Assembly: GCF_018127785.1 (NCBI RefSeq)
Contig: NZ_CP072390.1
Coordinates: forward strand, 868,001-932,000
Direction of reading: 5' to 3'
Source: Prevotella scopos JCM 17725
GTDB taxonomy: Bacteria; Bacteroidota; Bacteroidia; Bacteroidales; Bacteroidaceae
DNA length: 64,000 bases
Shown here: one piece after another, positions 48,039-57,206 of the stretch
How the letters are laid out: each line of letters starts with the position of its first letter
Numbering within the stretch: the stretch's first letter is position 1
The notes under the pieces: generated by a model
Told to the model about the DNA's origin: nothing
What the model saw: only the letters and a program-made list of their open reading frames with translations
Database searches by the model: none
Program-made: the position numbers and the translations under genes

Positions 48039-48470
48039 ATGAGAATGAGAATGAGAATATCTGTAGTAATCATATTGTTTATGGGAATTCTTATCATGAG
48101 CAATAGTTGTTCAAGACATTTTGCTTGTGGTATATATGTTAATCGCACAAATAAATATGATACAATAAGATTGTATCCAGATGGGAACTTTGAACAAATT
48201 ATTTATAATAGACAAAAAAAGCTTGTTTACCATAGTATCTCTAAATGGCAACAAACATTAAATGGGATTTCTATAGACTCTATTTTATTTTATGAGAATA
48301 TTGACTCTTTATATACTATAGAAGTAAGTAATAAACAACGTAATGAAGGAATGAACTATGATGGATTCGAGTATAGATATGATAATGGTGTTCATATTAT
48401 CTACTGGAAAGATTATGTTGATAATCCCGAAAGTGCTACAATTTTCGAATGGGTTGGGAACTTAGAATAG
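48039..48470 (+). CDS. Small lipoprotein, candidate immunity protein 1
   Basis: 143 aa. After MRMRMR a hydrophobic stretch leads to SNSCSRHF, a plausible lipobox, so the protein is probably exported and lipid-anchored. The mature part is polar, with YDTIRLYPDGNFEQII and a C-terminal WEWVG-like IFEWVGNLE end. I know no family. The start abuts the stop of the upstream Rhs tail frame (TAAATG). This position, right behind a toxin tail, is where Rhs immunity genes sit, hence the suggestion. AT-rich codons contrast with core genes. Confidence 0.6.
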   Translation: MRMRMRISVVIILFMGILIMSNSCSRHFACGIYVNRTNKYDTIRLYPDGNFEQIIYNRQKKLVYHSISKWQQTLNGISIDSILFYENIDSLYTIEVSNKQRNEGMNYDGFEYRYDNGVHIIYWKDYVDNPESATIFEWVGNLE

Positions 48471-48541
48471 ACCATTAAGTATATATTAATAATAATGTGA
48501 AAATGTTGGATCGTGCTTTCTTGCGATAAAGTTCAAAATCG

Positions 48542-48735
48542 GGTAATGCAGTAATGGTTTAGATTGGGAATTATTAGAACAACTACCTGACAATCAACTT
48601 AGTTTTAAGCAATTAGGTATAAAGGTAGGGATAAATTCTCTGCCTTTTGCTATTTTTGTAACCCAAAACAAAGGAAAAATGAGCTTACGAGAATGCTTCG
48701 GAACTTTATGCTCTGGATAAGGAGTTGAATTTCAA
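48542..48735. repeat. Repeat R1, copy 1 (IS1-like end)
   Basis: About 190 bp that align with 52084-52269, including TCTCTGCCTTTTGC and the stretch up to GTTGARTTTCAA. In the second copy the sequence goes on into an IS1-like zinc-ribbon; here it diverges right after TTTCAA. Confidence 0.65.
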
Positions 48736-48777
48736 GGGTACTACTTCTCACGGCAGACTACTATAGTTTGGTATTAC

Positions 48778-48996
48778 TGTCCGGTAAAAATAAACTGAAA
48801 GCTCTGTATCTCTTTATCCAACGGTGTTGCAGCCGTTTTACTTATCCATGGGCTTGGCTTTAAGTTTTAAACTGTAAGCATTATAAAATGTGCTTTTTGA
48901 CAAGGGAAGCCCTATAATAACCAAATAAATTAATAAAGTCATAAGTTTAAGCCTATTTTATTTAACACAGATAACTCCCAAAAGTTTTATCGGACA
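48778..48996. mobile_element. Possible 219 bp MITE or IS remnant
   Basis: TGTCCGGTAAAAAT at the left matches TGTCCGATAAAACT read inward from the right (12 of 14). No coding frame inside. Internal dyads AACGG / CCGTT and GGGCTT / AAGCCC. No clear target duplication, so the call is tentative. Confidence 0.45.
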
Positions 48997-49007
48997 CCAA
49001 TAATTAA

Positions 49008-49270
49008 CATTGAGTTTCTTACATTCTCGTTAGAAAATCACTTCAAAGCCACTTTTCAATGAGATATTAATATCGACAAGAGGTTGATAATCAGAACATG
49101 CCTTTTTAGTAATCTATTCTAATTGAGTGTCGCAATTAGGAAAAACAAAGACTTATCAAATAGCCATAAGATGCAATTTGATACAATAAAACAAAAACCT
49201 CAAAAATAAATTCCGATTTCTTTGGATTTCTCAAGAATGTTATATACATTTGCCAATGTGGGTATAACTA
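49008..49270. repeat. Diverged Rhs-remnant repeat R2, copy 2
   Basis: Shares CATTGAGTTTCTTACAT, TTTCTTTGGATTTCTCAAG and ATACATTTGCCAA with the copies at 47560 and 52745, but with many changes and small deletions. It stops short of the part that encodes YDA-SERMV. Confidence 0.7.
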
Positions 49271-49433
49271 ATAACAGGCTTATGGTCGTAACTCATTCTT
49301 TGAATGGATTTCACTCTTCGTCTACGGAATATATCCTTCTTATTCGTGGCGTTTGAGTGTTGGCTGAAATTAGGGCAAGATAATTTCAGTCATAAGGATT
49401 TATTGCACATTCTGAGTTATCCACTTTTTCTAA

Positions 49434-49817
49434 TTGGGCAAAAAGAAGGGGGTTGCCATAAATTTCGTTAAAACAACGTCTGATGTGATAAGAGAATTAA
49501 ATAAATCAAAAAGAGATAATGACAAAATCACAGAATTGTCAATTTTCTCACATGGTACAGCGAGCAATGTTGCATTTGGATATGAAAATACAGGGGTTAA
49601 ATATACCGATATAGAAAATCCTACAAATATGAATAACTATAATATAGGACAGTTAAGCCGTGAAGATTTTGCGAATAATGCAAGGATAGATTTATATTCA
49701 TGTAATTCTGCTTCGTTGTTTGGTTTTGGAAAGAAAACTTTTGCTACAACTGATGCAATGATAAAAGCTGTAGATATAGGACCGCACATTCAATTAGTAA
49801 ATGCGAATTGTACGTGA
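49434..49817 (+). CDS. Rhs-type toxin tip, 5' truncated, candidate Cys-His hydrolase
   Basis: 127 codons directly after an in-frame TAA, opening on TTG, so the frame looks cut from a longer Rhs protein. The core has ITELSIFSHGTASNVAFGY and ARIDLYSCNSASLFGFG. A His-Gly followed 50-60 residues later by hydrophobic-S-C-N recalls the His/Cys pair of caspase-like (CHAT/C80-type) peptidases found in Rhs ends. That is inference from pattern only. It ends 48 bp before a lipoprotein gene, the expected immunity position. Confidence 0.5.
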   Translation: MGKKKGVAINFVKTTSDVIRELNKSKRDNDKITELSIFSHGTASNVAFGYENTGVKYTDIENPTNMNNYNIGQLSREDFANNARIDLYSCNSASLFGFGKKTFATTDAMIKAVDIGPHIQLVNANCT

Positions 49818-49865
49818 TAGAAGTAGCACAATTCGTTTGAATTTTACTCCAACAAGGAAGAAATA

Positions 49866-50681
49866 ATGGAAAAAATATATTCTTTGTTATTACTTATAAT
49901 ATTTACATCTTGTTCGGTATCGCCTAATTCTACTCCCAACAGCAGAAAAGGTGATATCGTGCAAGATGCGGATATTACAATGATTGATAGTTCTTTTAAT
50001 ATTAAATACTATTCTGGTGGTAAACGTTATTTAGAGGATTATATTACTATCGGTAATGGAAGAATAGTGTTTAGTAAACGTTGGTCATGTTTGATTAGCA
50101 TAAGTGTACAAAATATTATAGAAGGGCAGGATACAATAGAACGGGTATATCACTTTGACGATGAAACGCATAGATTATCGCATTCCTTTACAAAAATTCA
50201 GAATAAGCTCCATGGAATGGCAGTATATTATACAGATTCAGGAGAAGTGGAAAAACTTGTATATTATGATGAGGAGGGAGAACCGACTGAGTTAGACAAA
50301 AAAGTTTCTGTATCATTAATCAAAAGGGCTTGTCAAGAAACTATATATAACAATATTGATTCATTGAAAATTGTAGGAATAAATAAGAAATCTTTTAACA
50401 AAGTTTCTATAGCTTACTACAAACGAAAGGGAAAAGGCATTTTGTTTATAGGAACATTATGCTTTGTTATAGGTCGGAAAGGAACTTTGGAAGCTATCTT
50501 TACACAATGTAGTAGGCGTGGCTCCCATTTTTTAAAATGTGGAGAGGGTTATTATTTTGATTCTGTAAATCATTATTTGCAGTCAATCAAGAAATACGAA
50601 AATAATATGCAATATGGAAAAATCCTGTATCTTGATAAAGATGGGATTATTGAAAAAATTAGCTATATACACAACAAGTAA
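49866..50681 (+). CDS. Lipoprotein with MORN/YwqK-like stretch, candidate immunity protein 2
   Basis: 271 aa. Lipobox at LLLIIFTSCS. The middle part alternates short strands with GMAVYYTDSGEVEKLVYYDE and YGKILYLDKDGIIEKISYI at the end, a spacing like MORN or YwqK-type repeats. Such proteins are frequent partners of contact-dependent toxins in Bacteroidetes. It directly follows the truncated toxin tip, so it probably protected against it. The last codons run into an Rhs fragment in another frame. Confidence 0.7.
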   Translation: MEKIYSLLLLIIFTSCSVSPNSTPNSRKGDIVQDADITMIDSSFNIKYYSGGKRYLEDYITIGNGRIVFSKRWSCLISISVQNIIEGQDTIERVYHFDDETHRLSHSFTKIQNKLHGMAVYYTDSGEVEKLVYYDEEGEPTELDKKVSVSLIKRACQETIYNNIDSLKIVGINKKSFNKVSIAYYKRKGKGILFIGTLCFVIGRKGTLEAIFTQCSRRGSHFLKCGEGYYFDSVNHYLQSIKKYENNMQYGKILYLDKDGIIEKISYIHNK

Positions 50682-51123
50682 TGGCTTCACCAACGACGCT
50701 TTGGGCAACGTGGTGACGAAGCAGACAGCCAACCTCAAAAAGGAGGGCAAGACCATCAATTACGAGTACGATTACGGACGTCTGACGGCAATCAACTATC
50801 CCGAACATCCAGAAAACAACGTGAAGTACCACTATGGTGGTATCAACTCTTCTTACAACCGTATCGGCAGATTGATGCTTCGCGAGGACGGAAGTGGTGC
50901 TATCGAGTATTACTACGGTAAGATGGGTGAGGTCTTGAAGACGGTACGCACACTGATTGTGCCTAATCAGGCAGTGGCAACCTACGTAACACAGTGGAAA
51001 TATGACAGCCACAATCGCCTATTGGAAATGATTTACCCCGATGAGGAGAAGGTAACCTACGGCTACAACCTCGGTGGAAAGATAGACCACGTGCGCGGTT
51101 ACAAGGCTTATTTTAATACTTGA
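50674..51123 (+). pseudogene. Rhs/YD-repeat fragment
   Basis: About 148 codons of Rhs repeats: NGFTNDALGNVVTKQTAN, INYEYDYGRLTAINYPEH, YYYGKMGEVLKTVRT, WKYDSHNRLLEMIYPDEEK and VTYGYNLGGKIDHVRGY. GC content is clearly higher than in the lipoprotein genes around it. The fragment starts abruptly at the end of the lipoprotein gene and ends at a TGA, without an N-terminal shell or a toxin tip. It is an orphan recombination fragment. Confidence 0.85.
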
Positions 51124-51179
51124 ATTATTCTATTTATGTACAAAAATCAGTTATGGCAGTGTTATTCAATTTGTATACT

Positions 51180-51686
51180 ATGAGGAAGATCATTTTATCG
51201 ACTACTTTGATAATATTAATTATAAATGCTTTGTCTTCATGTAATTGTTTTTATAAACGAAAGACCTTAAGAATTGCAAATAGTATGTCTGCAGCAGAAT
51301 CTCAAGGTCGAGGTGCGCTTGTGTCTATATATAAAACGGATAGAACTGCAATAGTATTTGATAGTATATGTATTCACATAAGAGGATCATTTGTAGAGCA
51401 TCCGTATAATTACAGAGATTACAATAGTGAAGCGTTAATAGTTGATAGAGATAGCTACCAATTTATAATTATCTTATCAGGTAGTGATAACTTGCAAAGC
51501 AAAGGTTATGGAGAAACTTGGGAAATAGATAACATTCCTGCATTTGAAGCACCGTACACGCTTAATTATTATTTTGAAAGGCAAGTTCCACCCGATACCA
51601 TTGTGGTTACAATCTATGACATTCGTGATTTACCTAAGAAAAAAGTTATAAAGGAAATATCTTTTTACAAAGCACAGGAGAAATAG
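51180..51686 (+). CDS. Small lipoprotein, candidate immunity protein 3
   Basis: About 168 aa from the ATG at 51180, which gives a signal peptide ending at ALSSCNCF. A longer frame from 51120 is possible but spoils the signal. The mature part has DRTAIVFDSICIHIRG and YTLNYYFERQVPPDTIVV, with a beta-rich look. No known family. It follows the Rhs fragment by about 60 bp. Confidence 0.65.
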   Translation: MRKIILSTTLIILIINALSSCNCFYKRKTLRIANSMSAAESQGRGALVSIYKTDRTAIVFDSICIHIRGSFVEHPYNYRDYNSEALIVDRDSYQFIIILSGSDNLQSKGYGETWEIDNIPAFEAPYTLNYYFERQVPPDTIVVTIYDIRDLPKKKVIKEISFYKAQEK

Positions 51687-51811
51687 TTGCACAGGAGAAA
51701 TGTGGCGGAGCAATTATTCCTAAAAATATCTTATTTAAAAAAGGATTATTAAGGAGACTCTAAGACTATATTCAAGTCAGAATAAGGTGCTAAGTATTGG
51801 GAAAATCAACA

Positions 51812-52075
51812 ATGATTATGGAAAAATTTTATTGTAGAATCTGTGGGTATAGATTAGGTTTTGAGCCATGGGGAGATGACGGAAAAACTCCAACCTATGA
51901 AATATGTCCTTGTTGTGGTGTTGAGTTTGGTAATGAAGATTGCACAATTAAATCAATTAAGGAATATAGAGAGAGTTGGATAAAGTCTGGTTGCAAATGG
52001 TTTGAACAGAGTAAACGTGCCACAACGTGGTCATGGGAGAATCAGCAAAGACATCTCCCCAAAAAGTTTAAATAA
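51812..52075 (+). CDS. CPCC-type cysteine-rich protein
   Basis: About 87 aa (start at 51812 or 51818). The pairs FYCRICGYRL and EICPCCGVEFGNED form a zinc-binding CPCC-type domain, followed by SIKEYRESWIKSGCKWFE. Proteins with this domain are cytoplasmic and occur often in toxin-immunity neighbourhoods of Bacteroidetes. An immunity role is an inference from position. Confidence 0.72.
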   Translation: MIMEKFYCRICGYRLGFEPWGDDGKTPTYEICPCCGVEFGNEDCTIKSIKEYRESWIKSGCKWFEQSKRATTWSWENQQRHLPKKFK

Positions 52076-52083
52076 TTATTTTC

Positions 52084-52560
52084 GGTAATGCTTCAAATCG
52101 GGAGTTATTGTGATTATCATCTGATTATCAATGTGATTGTTAAAAGATTAGGCGCAAAGGCAGGGAAAAGACTCTCTGCCTTTTGCCATATTTGTAACCA
52201 AAACAAAGAAAAAATAATCTTACAAGAACGCTTCGCACTTTACGCTCCAGATTAAGAGTTGAGTTTCAATGTCCGCATTGCCACTCAAACAATATTATCA
52301 AAGGTGGTAAAAGTAGTACAGGTAAACAACGCTACCGATGTAAGAATTGCCAGAACCGTTTTATTACCGTCTACAACATACAAACCCTATCTTCCTAACA
52401 TTGATAACTGACCAAAGAGGGATTGGGCAATCACAGCACGATACTAACATTGGGTATTATGATTTATCAGCATTCATTCTTGTTTACTCTCAAGAGATTT
52501 TGTCAGTAGCACTGCTTACTGTTGCAGTCTGATGAGAGTTTGGTAATAGGTTTCGAGTTT
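52084..52560 (+). pseudogene. IS1-like transposase relic with zinc ribbon
   Basis: The open stretch 52270-52398 reads CPHCHSNNIIKGGKSSTGKQ, then RYRCKNCQNRFI, the InsA zinc ribbon of IS1-like elements (CxxC ... CxxC). A TAA follows, and the next frame gives TKEGLGNHSTILTLG, a broken helix-turn-helix of the same family. The 5' part (52084-52269) repeats at 48542. Not functional. Confidence 0.75.
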
Positions 52561-52749
52561 TCCAAGCAGTCGTTGAGCACTGGCGACAGAATGATTAATT
52601 ATTGAGGACTTTCACGACTTCGTTGTACAGAACTCCTATCTTATGAGTCAAGGCAACGATTTCTGTTAGTTCTCTAAGTAAGTTTCTTTTAAAGAGTCTT
52701 CCGTGATGAGCTTAAAGTCTTCGTCCAAGAGCCTTGCTCGGATTATAAA

Positions 52750-53130
52750 CTTTGAGTTTCTTACATCTTCGTTTAGGAAATCTCTTCAAAGCCGTTTTTC
52801 ATCGAGGTGTTAATACCGACAACATTCTGGTAACCAAAACCTTTCTGTAGGATAAATCGATTTTAATAGAGTGTTGTAACTATGAAAATAAAGCTTCTCA
52901 AATAATTATAAAATGCAATATGTGCAATAAAACAAATAATCTTCAAAAATAAAATTCGATTTCTTTGGATTTCTCAAGAATGTTATATACATTTGCTAAT
53001 GTGGAAATCATCCGCTTATAGTGGACGACAAAAGCATTTATTCTCGCATTGGTACGATACCAATAGCGAGCGCATGGTGAGAACGAGTGGCGAGCATGAA
53101 GCCATTTATGTGGAATATCGTGCAAGTAGA
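52750..53130 (+). pseudogene. Rhs core remnant, copy 3
   Basis: About 380 bp nearly identical to 47565-47955. The last 90 bp encode HWYDTNSERMVRTSGEHEAI and then YVEYRASRVQN with a stop. Upstream the Rhs frame is broken. The region 52560-52750 between the IS1-like relic and this piece holds no recognisable gene. Confidence 0.7.
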
Positions 53131-53191
53131 GTGCAAAACTAAGCTTGCTTCAGTGATGACTATTAATGGCACAAAGGATATAGGAAAATAG

Positions 53192-53326
53192 AAAAGGGCA
53201 TCAAGTGAAAATGGAAAGCAAGCTTTTAATGATAAGCACAGTAATTTTGATGCAGCTTACTCTGTAGCACTAAAGGATATTACAAATGCGATAGAAAAAT
53301 CGAAAGAATCAAAACAAGAAGAATGA
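53192..53326 (+). pseudogene. Toxin tail coupled to a lipoprotein gene
   Basis: 44 codons open after a TAG: NGKQAFNDKHSNFDAAY, then SVALKDITNAIEKSKESKQE. The acidic-basic helical end is typical of the extreme C-terminus of secreted toxins. Its TGA overlaps the next ATG (ATGA at 53323-53326), which is the coupling seen for toxin-immunity pairs. Its own start is lost. Confidence 0.6.
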
Positions 53327-53919
53327 AATATTTAGTTGTTATTTGCATGTTTGCCTGTTTTTTTATGACATCATGTATGATACAAACAGGCTGGGATTAT
53401 TTTGTACAAGGAAAAATAAATAATTACCAAGTAATCAAATGTACTCCTAATAGTTTGTTTTCACAGAGCAACATAGAGTCAGATATTAAATTATCTGACT
53501 CTATGAAAGTTTATTTTGTGCATAAAACCCTGTCGGATGTAGATTCTTTTATGTATAATAATTTTGAATATCATTTTCTATTAACTGGAAATACGATTCC
53601 TGTCATTAGAATTAATTCGTTAAAATTACTTGACCGCAAAGGAGCTATTCTTCCTACATATCTATATTATCAATACTCATATAGTGTTATAAGGGGCAAA
53701 TTGATAGCAATAGAACAAATTCCTTTCGATATACCTCCACCTCAAGGTACCAATGGACGTTATAAAGCAATCTCTTTAGTTCTACACTCTGTAAGACCAA
53801 ATTCTTCGACGCCCTATCTGAAAGTAATTTGGGATATATCCATTGGTGATCAACAAATAGCTGATTCGATTGAATATAGGTTTAAGAAATATTATGATAT
53901 GCGTCCAAAGATATTTTAA
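53323..53919 (+). CDS. Small lipoprotein, candidate immunity protein 4
   Basis: 198 aa. Signal peptide with lipobox FFMTSCMI. The mature part has FEYHFLLTGNTIPVIRINS and a Pro-rich loop PFDIPPPQGTNG; no family recognised. The 4 bp overlap with the upstream toxin tail is the best evidence for a toxin-immunity link in this region. Confidence 0.7.
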   Translation: MKYLVVICMFACFFMTSCMIQTGWDYFVQGKINNYQVIKCTPNSLFSQSNIESDIKLSDSMKVYFVHKTLSDVDSFMYNNFEYHFLLTGNTIPVIRINSLKLLDRKGAILPTYLYYQYSYSVIRGKLIAIEQIPFDIPPPQGTNGRYKAISLVLHSVRPNSSTPYLKVIWDISIGDQQIADSIEYRFKKYYDMRPKIF

Positions 53920-54273
53920 AATGGTAACACTTGTGTCCAATCATTGAATAAGGAATTTACCCACATCTCTGTATGATTGCAAGGTACACTTACTGATAAT
54001 CAAATGCTTACATGAATCTTCGTTATCAAGCCAGCCCTCCGCATTGAGCAGATTGCCGAAGAGTTGTTCGATACGATGAATAAAGTTTGCAGAACAAAAC
54101 AATTTATTCAAAATATACTTTCCTGTCACTGATATCATCCAAGAAGTGTCTATAAATTATTGATTTGCAGCATCTTTATGTGAAGTGTTAAAAGTGACAG
54201 CAAAATAAAATTAAAACAACAATGCTTATATCACTAACTTTAGTCTGCTTTATTACTCCGCATATCGGAAACC
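53920..54273. other. Intergenic stretch without a supported gene
   Basis: About 350 bp after the last accessory gene. A 65-codon open frame on the minus strand (53941-54138) has no promoter box or motif. I see nothing else; it marks the return to core genes. Confidence 0.5.
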
Positions 54274-55326
54274 TTAATTTAACTGCATAATAGCTTTTCG
54301 AATATTCTCTTTTGCAACGGTAGGTTTCATTGCTTCTGTAAGCATCATATCCGTTGGTGTAATACATTGAACTTGTGAGAAGCCTGCTTTAAGTAAAGCT
54401 GCCACGTCCTTTACCTTCCCAGCTATAAGCATAACAGGAACATTCTTGCGAAGACCATATTCTAAAACTTTTACTGGTATCTTTCCCATTAATGTCTGAC
54501 TATCTGCACTACCCTCCCCTGTTATAATCAAATCTGCATCTTCTATAAGTGAATTAAAATTGACAGTTTCTAAAAGAACATCTGCACCAGACCTCATCTT
54601 GGCATTCATAAACTGCATAAAAGCATAACCCAATCCACCTGCAGCTCCAGCACCGTTATTCAAAGAACAATCAAAACCTAACTGAGCAGCAGCCATACGT
54701 GCAAAAGTACGTGCTCGACGATCCAAACAAACTATCATTTCTGGTGTCGCTCCCTTCTGTGGACCAAACACTTCAGCTGCACCATGTTCGCCATACAGAG
54801 GGTTATTTACATCTGAAGCTAAGGTTATATCTAAATCTTGTAAAAATATATCACGCCAGTTCTTACCAAAAATGTCTTTCAAAGCTGCCAACATACCGAG
54901 TCCGCAATCGCTTGTAGCTGACCCTCCGAGCCCTATAATAAACTTTCTATACCCTCTTTGAAGTGCATCAGCAAAGACTTAACCTAATCCATAAGTGGTT
55001 GCACGTAAAGGGTTCAATTCATGCGACTTGAGCAAGTTGATACCACATGACAAAGCTGATTCTATAATTACTGTATTATCTTCACGTACTGCATAGTTTA
55101 CTTGAATAGGTCGCATTAGCGCATCATGGCAATTGACAGCAACCTTCTCACAGTCGAATAAATGTAAAAAGACATTCAACATTCCATCTCCCCCATCCGT
55201 GACAGGAACCTTTACAACCTTAACATCCTGCCAACGTTCGCGAAGACCATGTTCAGCAGCATCTTCAGCTTCAACAGAAGATAAACAACCTTTAAAACTA
55301 TCAATTGCTAAAATAATATGCTTCAT
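54274..55326 (-). pseudogene. glxK: Glycerate kinase broken by a single stop codon
   Basis: The frame from 55326 is intact over about 350 codons except for TAA at 54979-54981. Before it: IILAIDSFKGCLSSVEAEDA, VTDGGDGMLNVFL and LRATTYGLG. After it, in the same frame: VFADALQRGY, GLGGSATSDCGLGML, NNGAGAAGGLGYA and DLIITGEGSAD. All are glycerate kinase type 1 motifs. The position is usually Glu or Gln, so one base change could have made TAA. The enzyme would phosphorylate D-glycerate. It could also be a sequencing error. Confidence 0.92.
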
Positions 55327-55334
55327 ATTGCTTG

Positions 55335-55342
55335 CAAAGTTA
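55335..55342 (-). promoter_or_regulatory. -7 box for the glycerate kinase gene
   Basis: CAAAGTTA (TAACTTTG on the minus strand), only 9 bp before the ATG complement at 55326, so the leader is very short. Confidence 0.6.
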
Positions 55343-55384
55343 TTAAGAATTCGTGAATAATTTGGATTTTACATCTATTATATA

Positions 55385-55392
55385 TATCTTTG
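55385..55392 (+). promoter_or_regulatory. -7 box for sppA
   Basis: TATCTTTG followed by CAAG, 30 bp before the ATG at 55422. Confidence 0.75.
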
Positions 55393-55421
55393 CAAGATAA
55401 ACTATAATTATATACCTTTAT

Positions 55422-57200
55422 ATGAAACAATTTTTCAAATTCGTTTTTGCTTCTTTCTTTGGAATGATGTTGTTTAGCATCGTTACGGGACTCTTTGCGC
55501 TTTTTACTATTGTTGGTATGATTGCATCGCAAGATACAACCAAAGAACCTGAAGACAACTCAGTACTTGTATTGAATCTTTCTGGACAAATGGCAGAACG
55601 AAGTGAAAATAATTTCCTTAGTCAGTTGCAAGGCACTCAGATTAATAGTTTGGGTCTTGATAATATGCTTGAAGGTATCAGAAAAGCTAAAGACAACGAT
55701 AAAATAAAGGGTATATACATCGAAGCAGGTGGCTTTGCCTCTGACTCATACGCTTCAATGCAGGCTTTACGTAAAGCACTCCTTGATTTCAAAAAAAGTA
55801 AGAAATGGATTATTACTTACGCAGATACTTACACACAGGGTACATACTATATTTCTTCTGTTGCTGACAAGGTCTATCTAAATCCACAAGGACAAATTGA
55901 CTGGCACGGATTGGCTTCTGAACCTGTTTTCATTAAGGACCTCTTGGCGAAGTTTGGTGTAAAAATGCAGGTTGTAAAGGTTGGTGCTTATAAAAGTGCT
56001 ACAGAAATGTTCACTGGTGAGAAGATGAGTGACGCAAACCGTGAGCAGACATCAGCCTACTTAAATAGTATCTGGGGGAATATTACAAAGGAAGTTGGCG
56101 CAAGCAGAGGATTATCAGTAGAACAATTGAACGCATACGCTGACAGTATGATAACCTTTGCTGACCCACAAGAATATGTAAAATTAAAGCTCGTTGATGG
56201 CTTAGTTTATACAGACCAGATAAAAGGAATCGTTAAGAAACAGTTAGGACTTGAGGATGATAAAGATATCAATCAGGTTACAATTGCTGATATGCTGAAT
56301 ACTGAAGATAAGAATCAAGGCGATAAAGAAAATCAGGTTGCTGTCTACTACGCTTATGGTGATATTGTTGATGGTGTTGTAGGAGGTCTCTTCTCACAAG
56401 GTCATCAGATTGATGCACAAGTTGTTTGTAAGGATTTGGAGAAGCTGGCAAAAGACAAAGATGTTAAGGCTGTTGTCGTACGTGTCAACTCTGGCGGTGG
56501 CTCTGCTTATGCATCAGAGCAAATCTGGCATCAGATTATGGAACTGAAGAAACTGAAGCCTGTCGTGGTTAGTATGGGTGGAATGGCTGCTTCAGGCGGC
56601 TATTATATGTCAGCTCCAGCCAACTGGATTGTTGCTGAGCCTACAACAATTACAGGCTCTATTGGTATCTTTGGAATGTTCCCTGATGTTAGCGGTCTAC
56701 TAAGAGAGAAATTGGGTTTAAAGTTTGATGAGGTAAAAACCAACAAATACGCAGACTTCGGCACACGTGCTCGCCCATTCACAGAAGAAGAAATGTCATA
56801 TCTTAGCCAATATGTAAACCGTGGCTATAAACTCTTCCGTCACCGTGTAGCAGAAGGACGTAAGATGACAGAAGAACAGGTTGAGAAGGTTGCACAGGGC
56901 CATGTGTTTACAGGGCAAGATGCTCAAAAGATAGGACTTGTTGATGAGCTTGGTGGATTAGATGTCGCTGTAGCAAAGGCTGCACAGCTTGCTAAGCTGC
57001 CAAATCACAGAACATCTGCTTATCCAAAGGAGCCAAACATCTTGGAACAAATGTTAGAGCAGACAAAGCCAAATAATTATTTAAGCCAGCAGTTGCGTGC
57101 AAGCTTAGGTGACTATTATGAGCCTTTTACACTCTTGAAGACTATCGACCAACAGAGTGCAATCCAGGCACGTCTGCCATTTTATCCTAACATCCATTAA
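55422..57200 (+). CDS. sppA: Signal peptide peptidase SppA, 67 kDa type
   Basis: 592 aa membrane-bound serine protease that clears cleaved signal peptides. A membrane anchor (residues 10-35) is followed by two ClpP-like repeats. The general-base Lys lies in KVGAYKSATEMF in the first half, and the nucleophile Ser in GGMAASGGYYMSAP in the second, with GSIGIFGMFPDVSG next to it. This division is as in E. coli SppA. It opens a run with lpxK (6 bp gap) and the nucleoside phosphorylase. Confidence 0.95.
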   Translation: MKQFFKFVFASFFGMMLFSIVTGLFALFTIVGMIASQDTTKEPEDNSVLVLNLSGQMAERSENNFLSQLQGTQINSLGLDNMLEGIRKAKDNDKIKGIYIEAGGFASDSYASMQALRKALLDFKKSKKWIITYADTYTQGTYYISSVADKVYLNPQGQIDWHGLASEPVFIKDLLAKFGVKMQVVKVGAYKSATEMFTGEKMSDANREQTSAYLNSIWGNITKEVGASRGLSVEQLNAYADSMITFADPQEYVKLKLVDGLVYTDQIKGIVKKQLGLEDDKDINQVTIADMLNTEDKNQGDKENQVAVYYAYGDIVDGVVGGLFSQGHQIDAQVVCKDLEKLAKDKDVKAVVVRVNSGGGSAYASEQIWHQIMELKKLKPVVVSMGGMAASGGYYMSAPANWIVAEPTTITGSIGIFGMFPDVSGLLREKLGLKFDEVKTNKYADFGTRARPFTEEEMSYLSQYVNRGYKLFRHRVAEGRKMTEEQVEKVAQGHVFTGQDAQKIGLVDELGGLDVAVAKAAQLAKLPNHRTSAYPKEPNILEQMLEQTKPNNYLSQQLRASLGDYYEPFTLLKTIDQQSAIQARLPFYPNIH

Positions 57201-57206
57201 TCATAT

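Noticed and set aside
47753..48148. Minus-strand open frame (and its twin at 52943-53125) with conserved text between the two copies
   Set aside because: The similarity follows from the DNA repeat. The plus strand encodes Rhs-core text there, so the minus frame is a shadow.
53941..54138. 65-codon frame on the minus strand after the last lipoprotein gene
   Set aside because: No promoter, no recognisable domain, and it lies in decayed accessory DNA.
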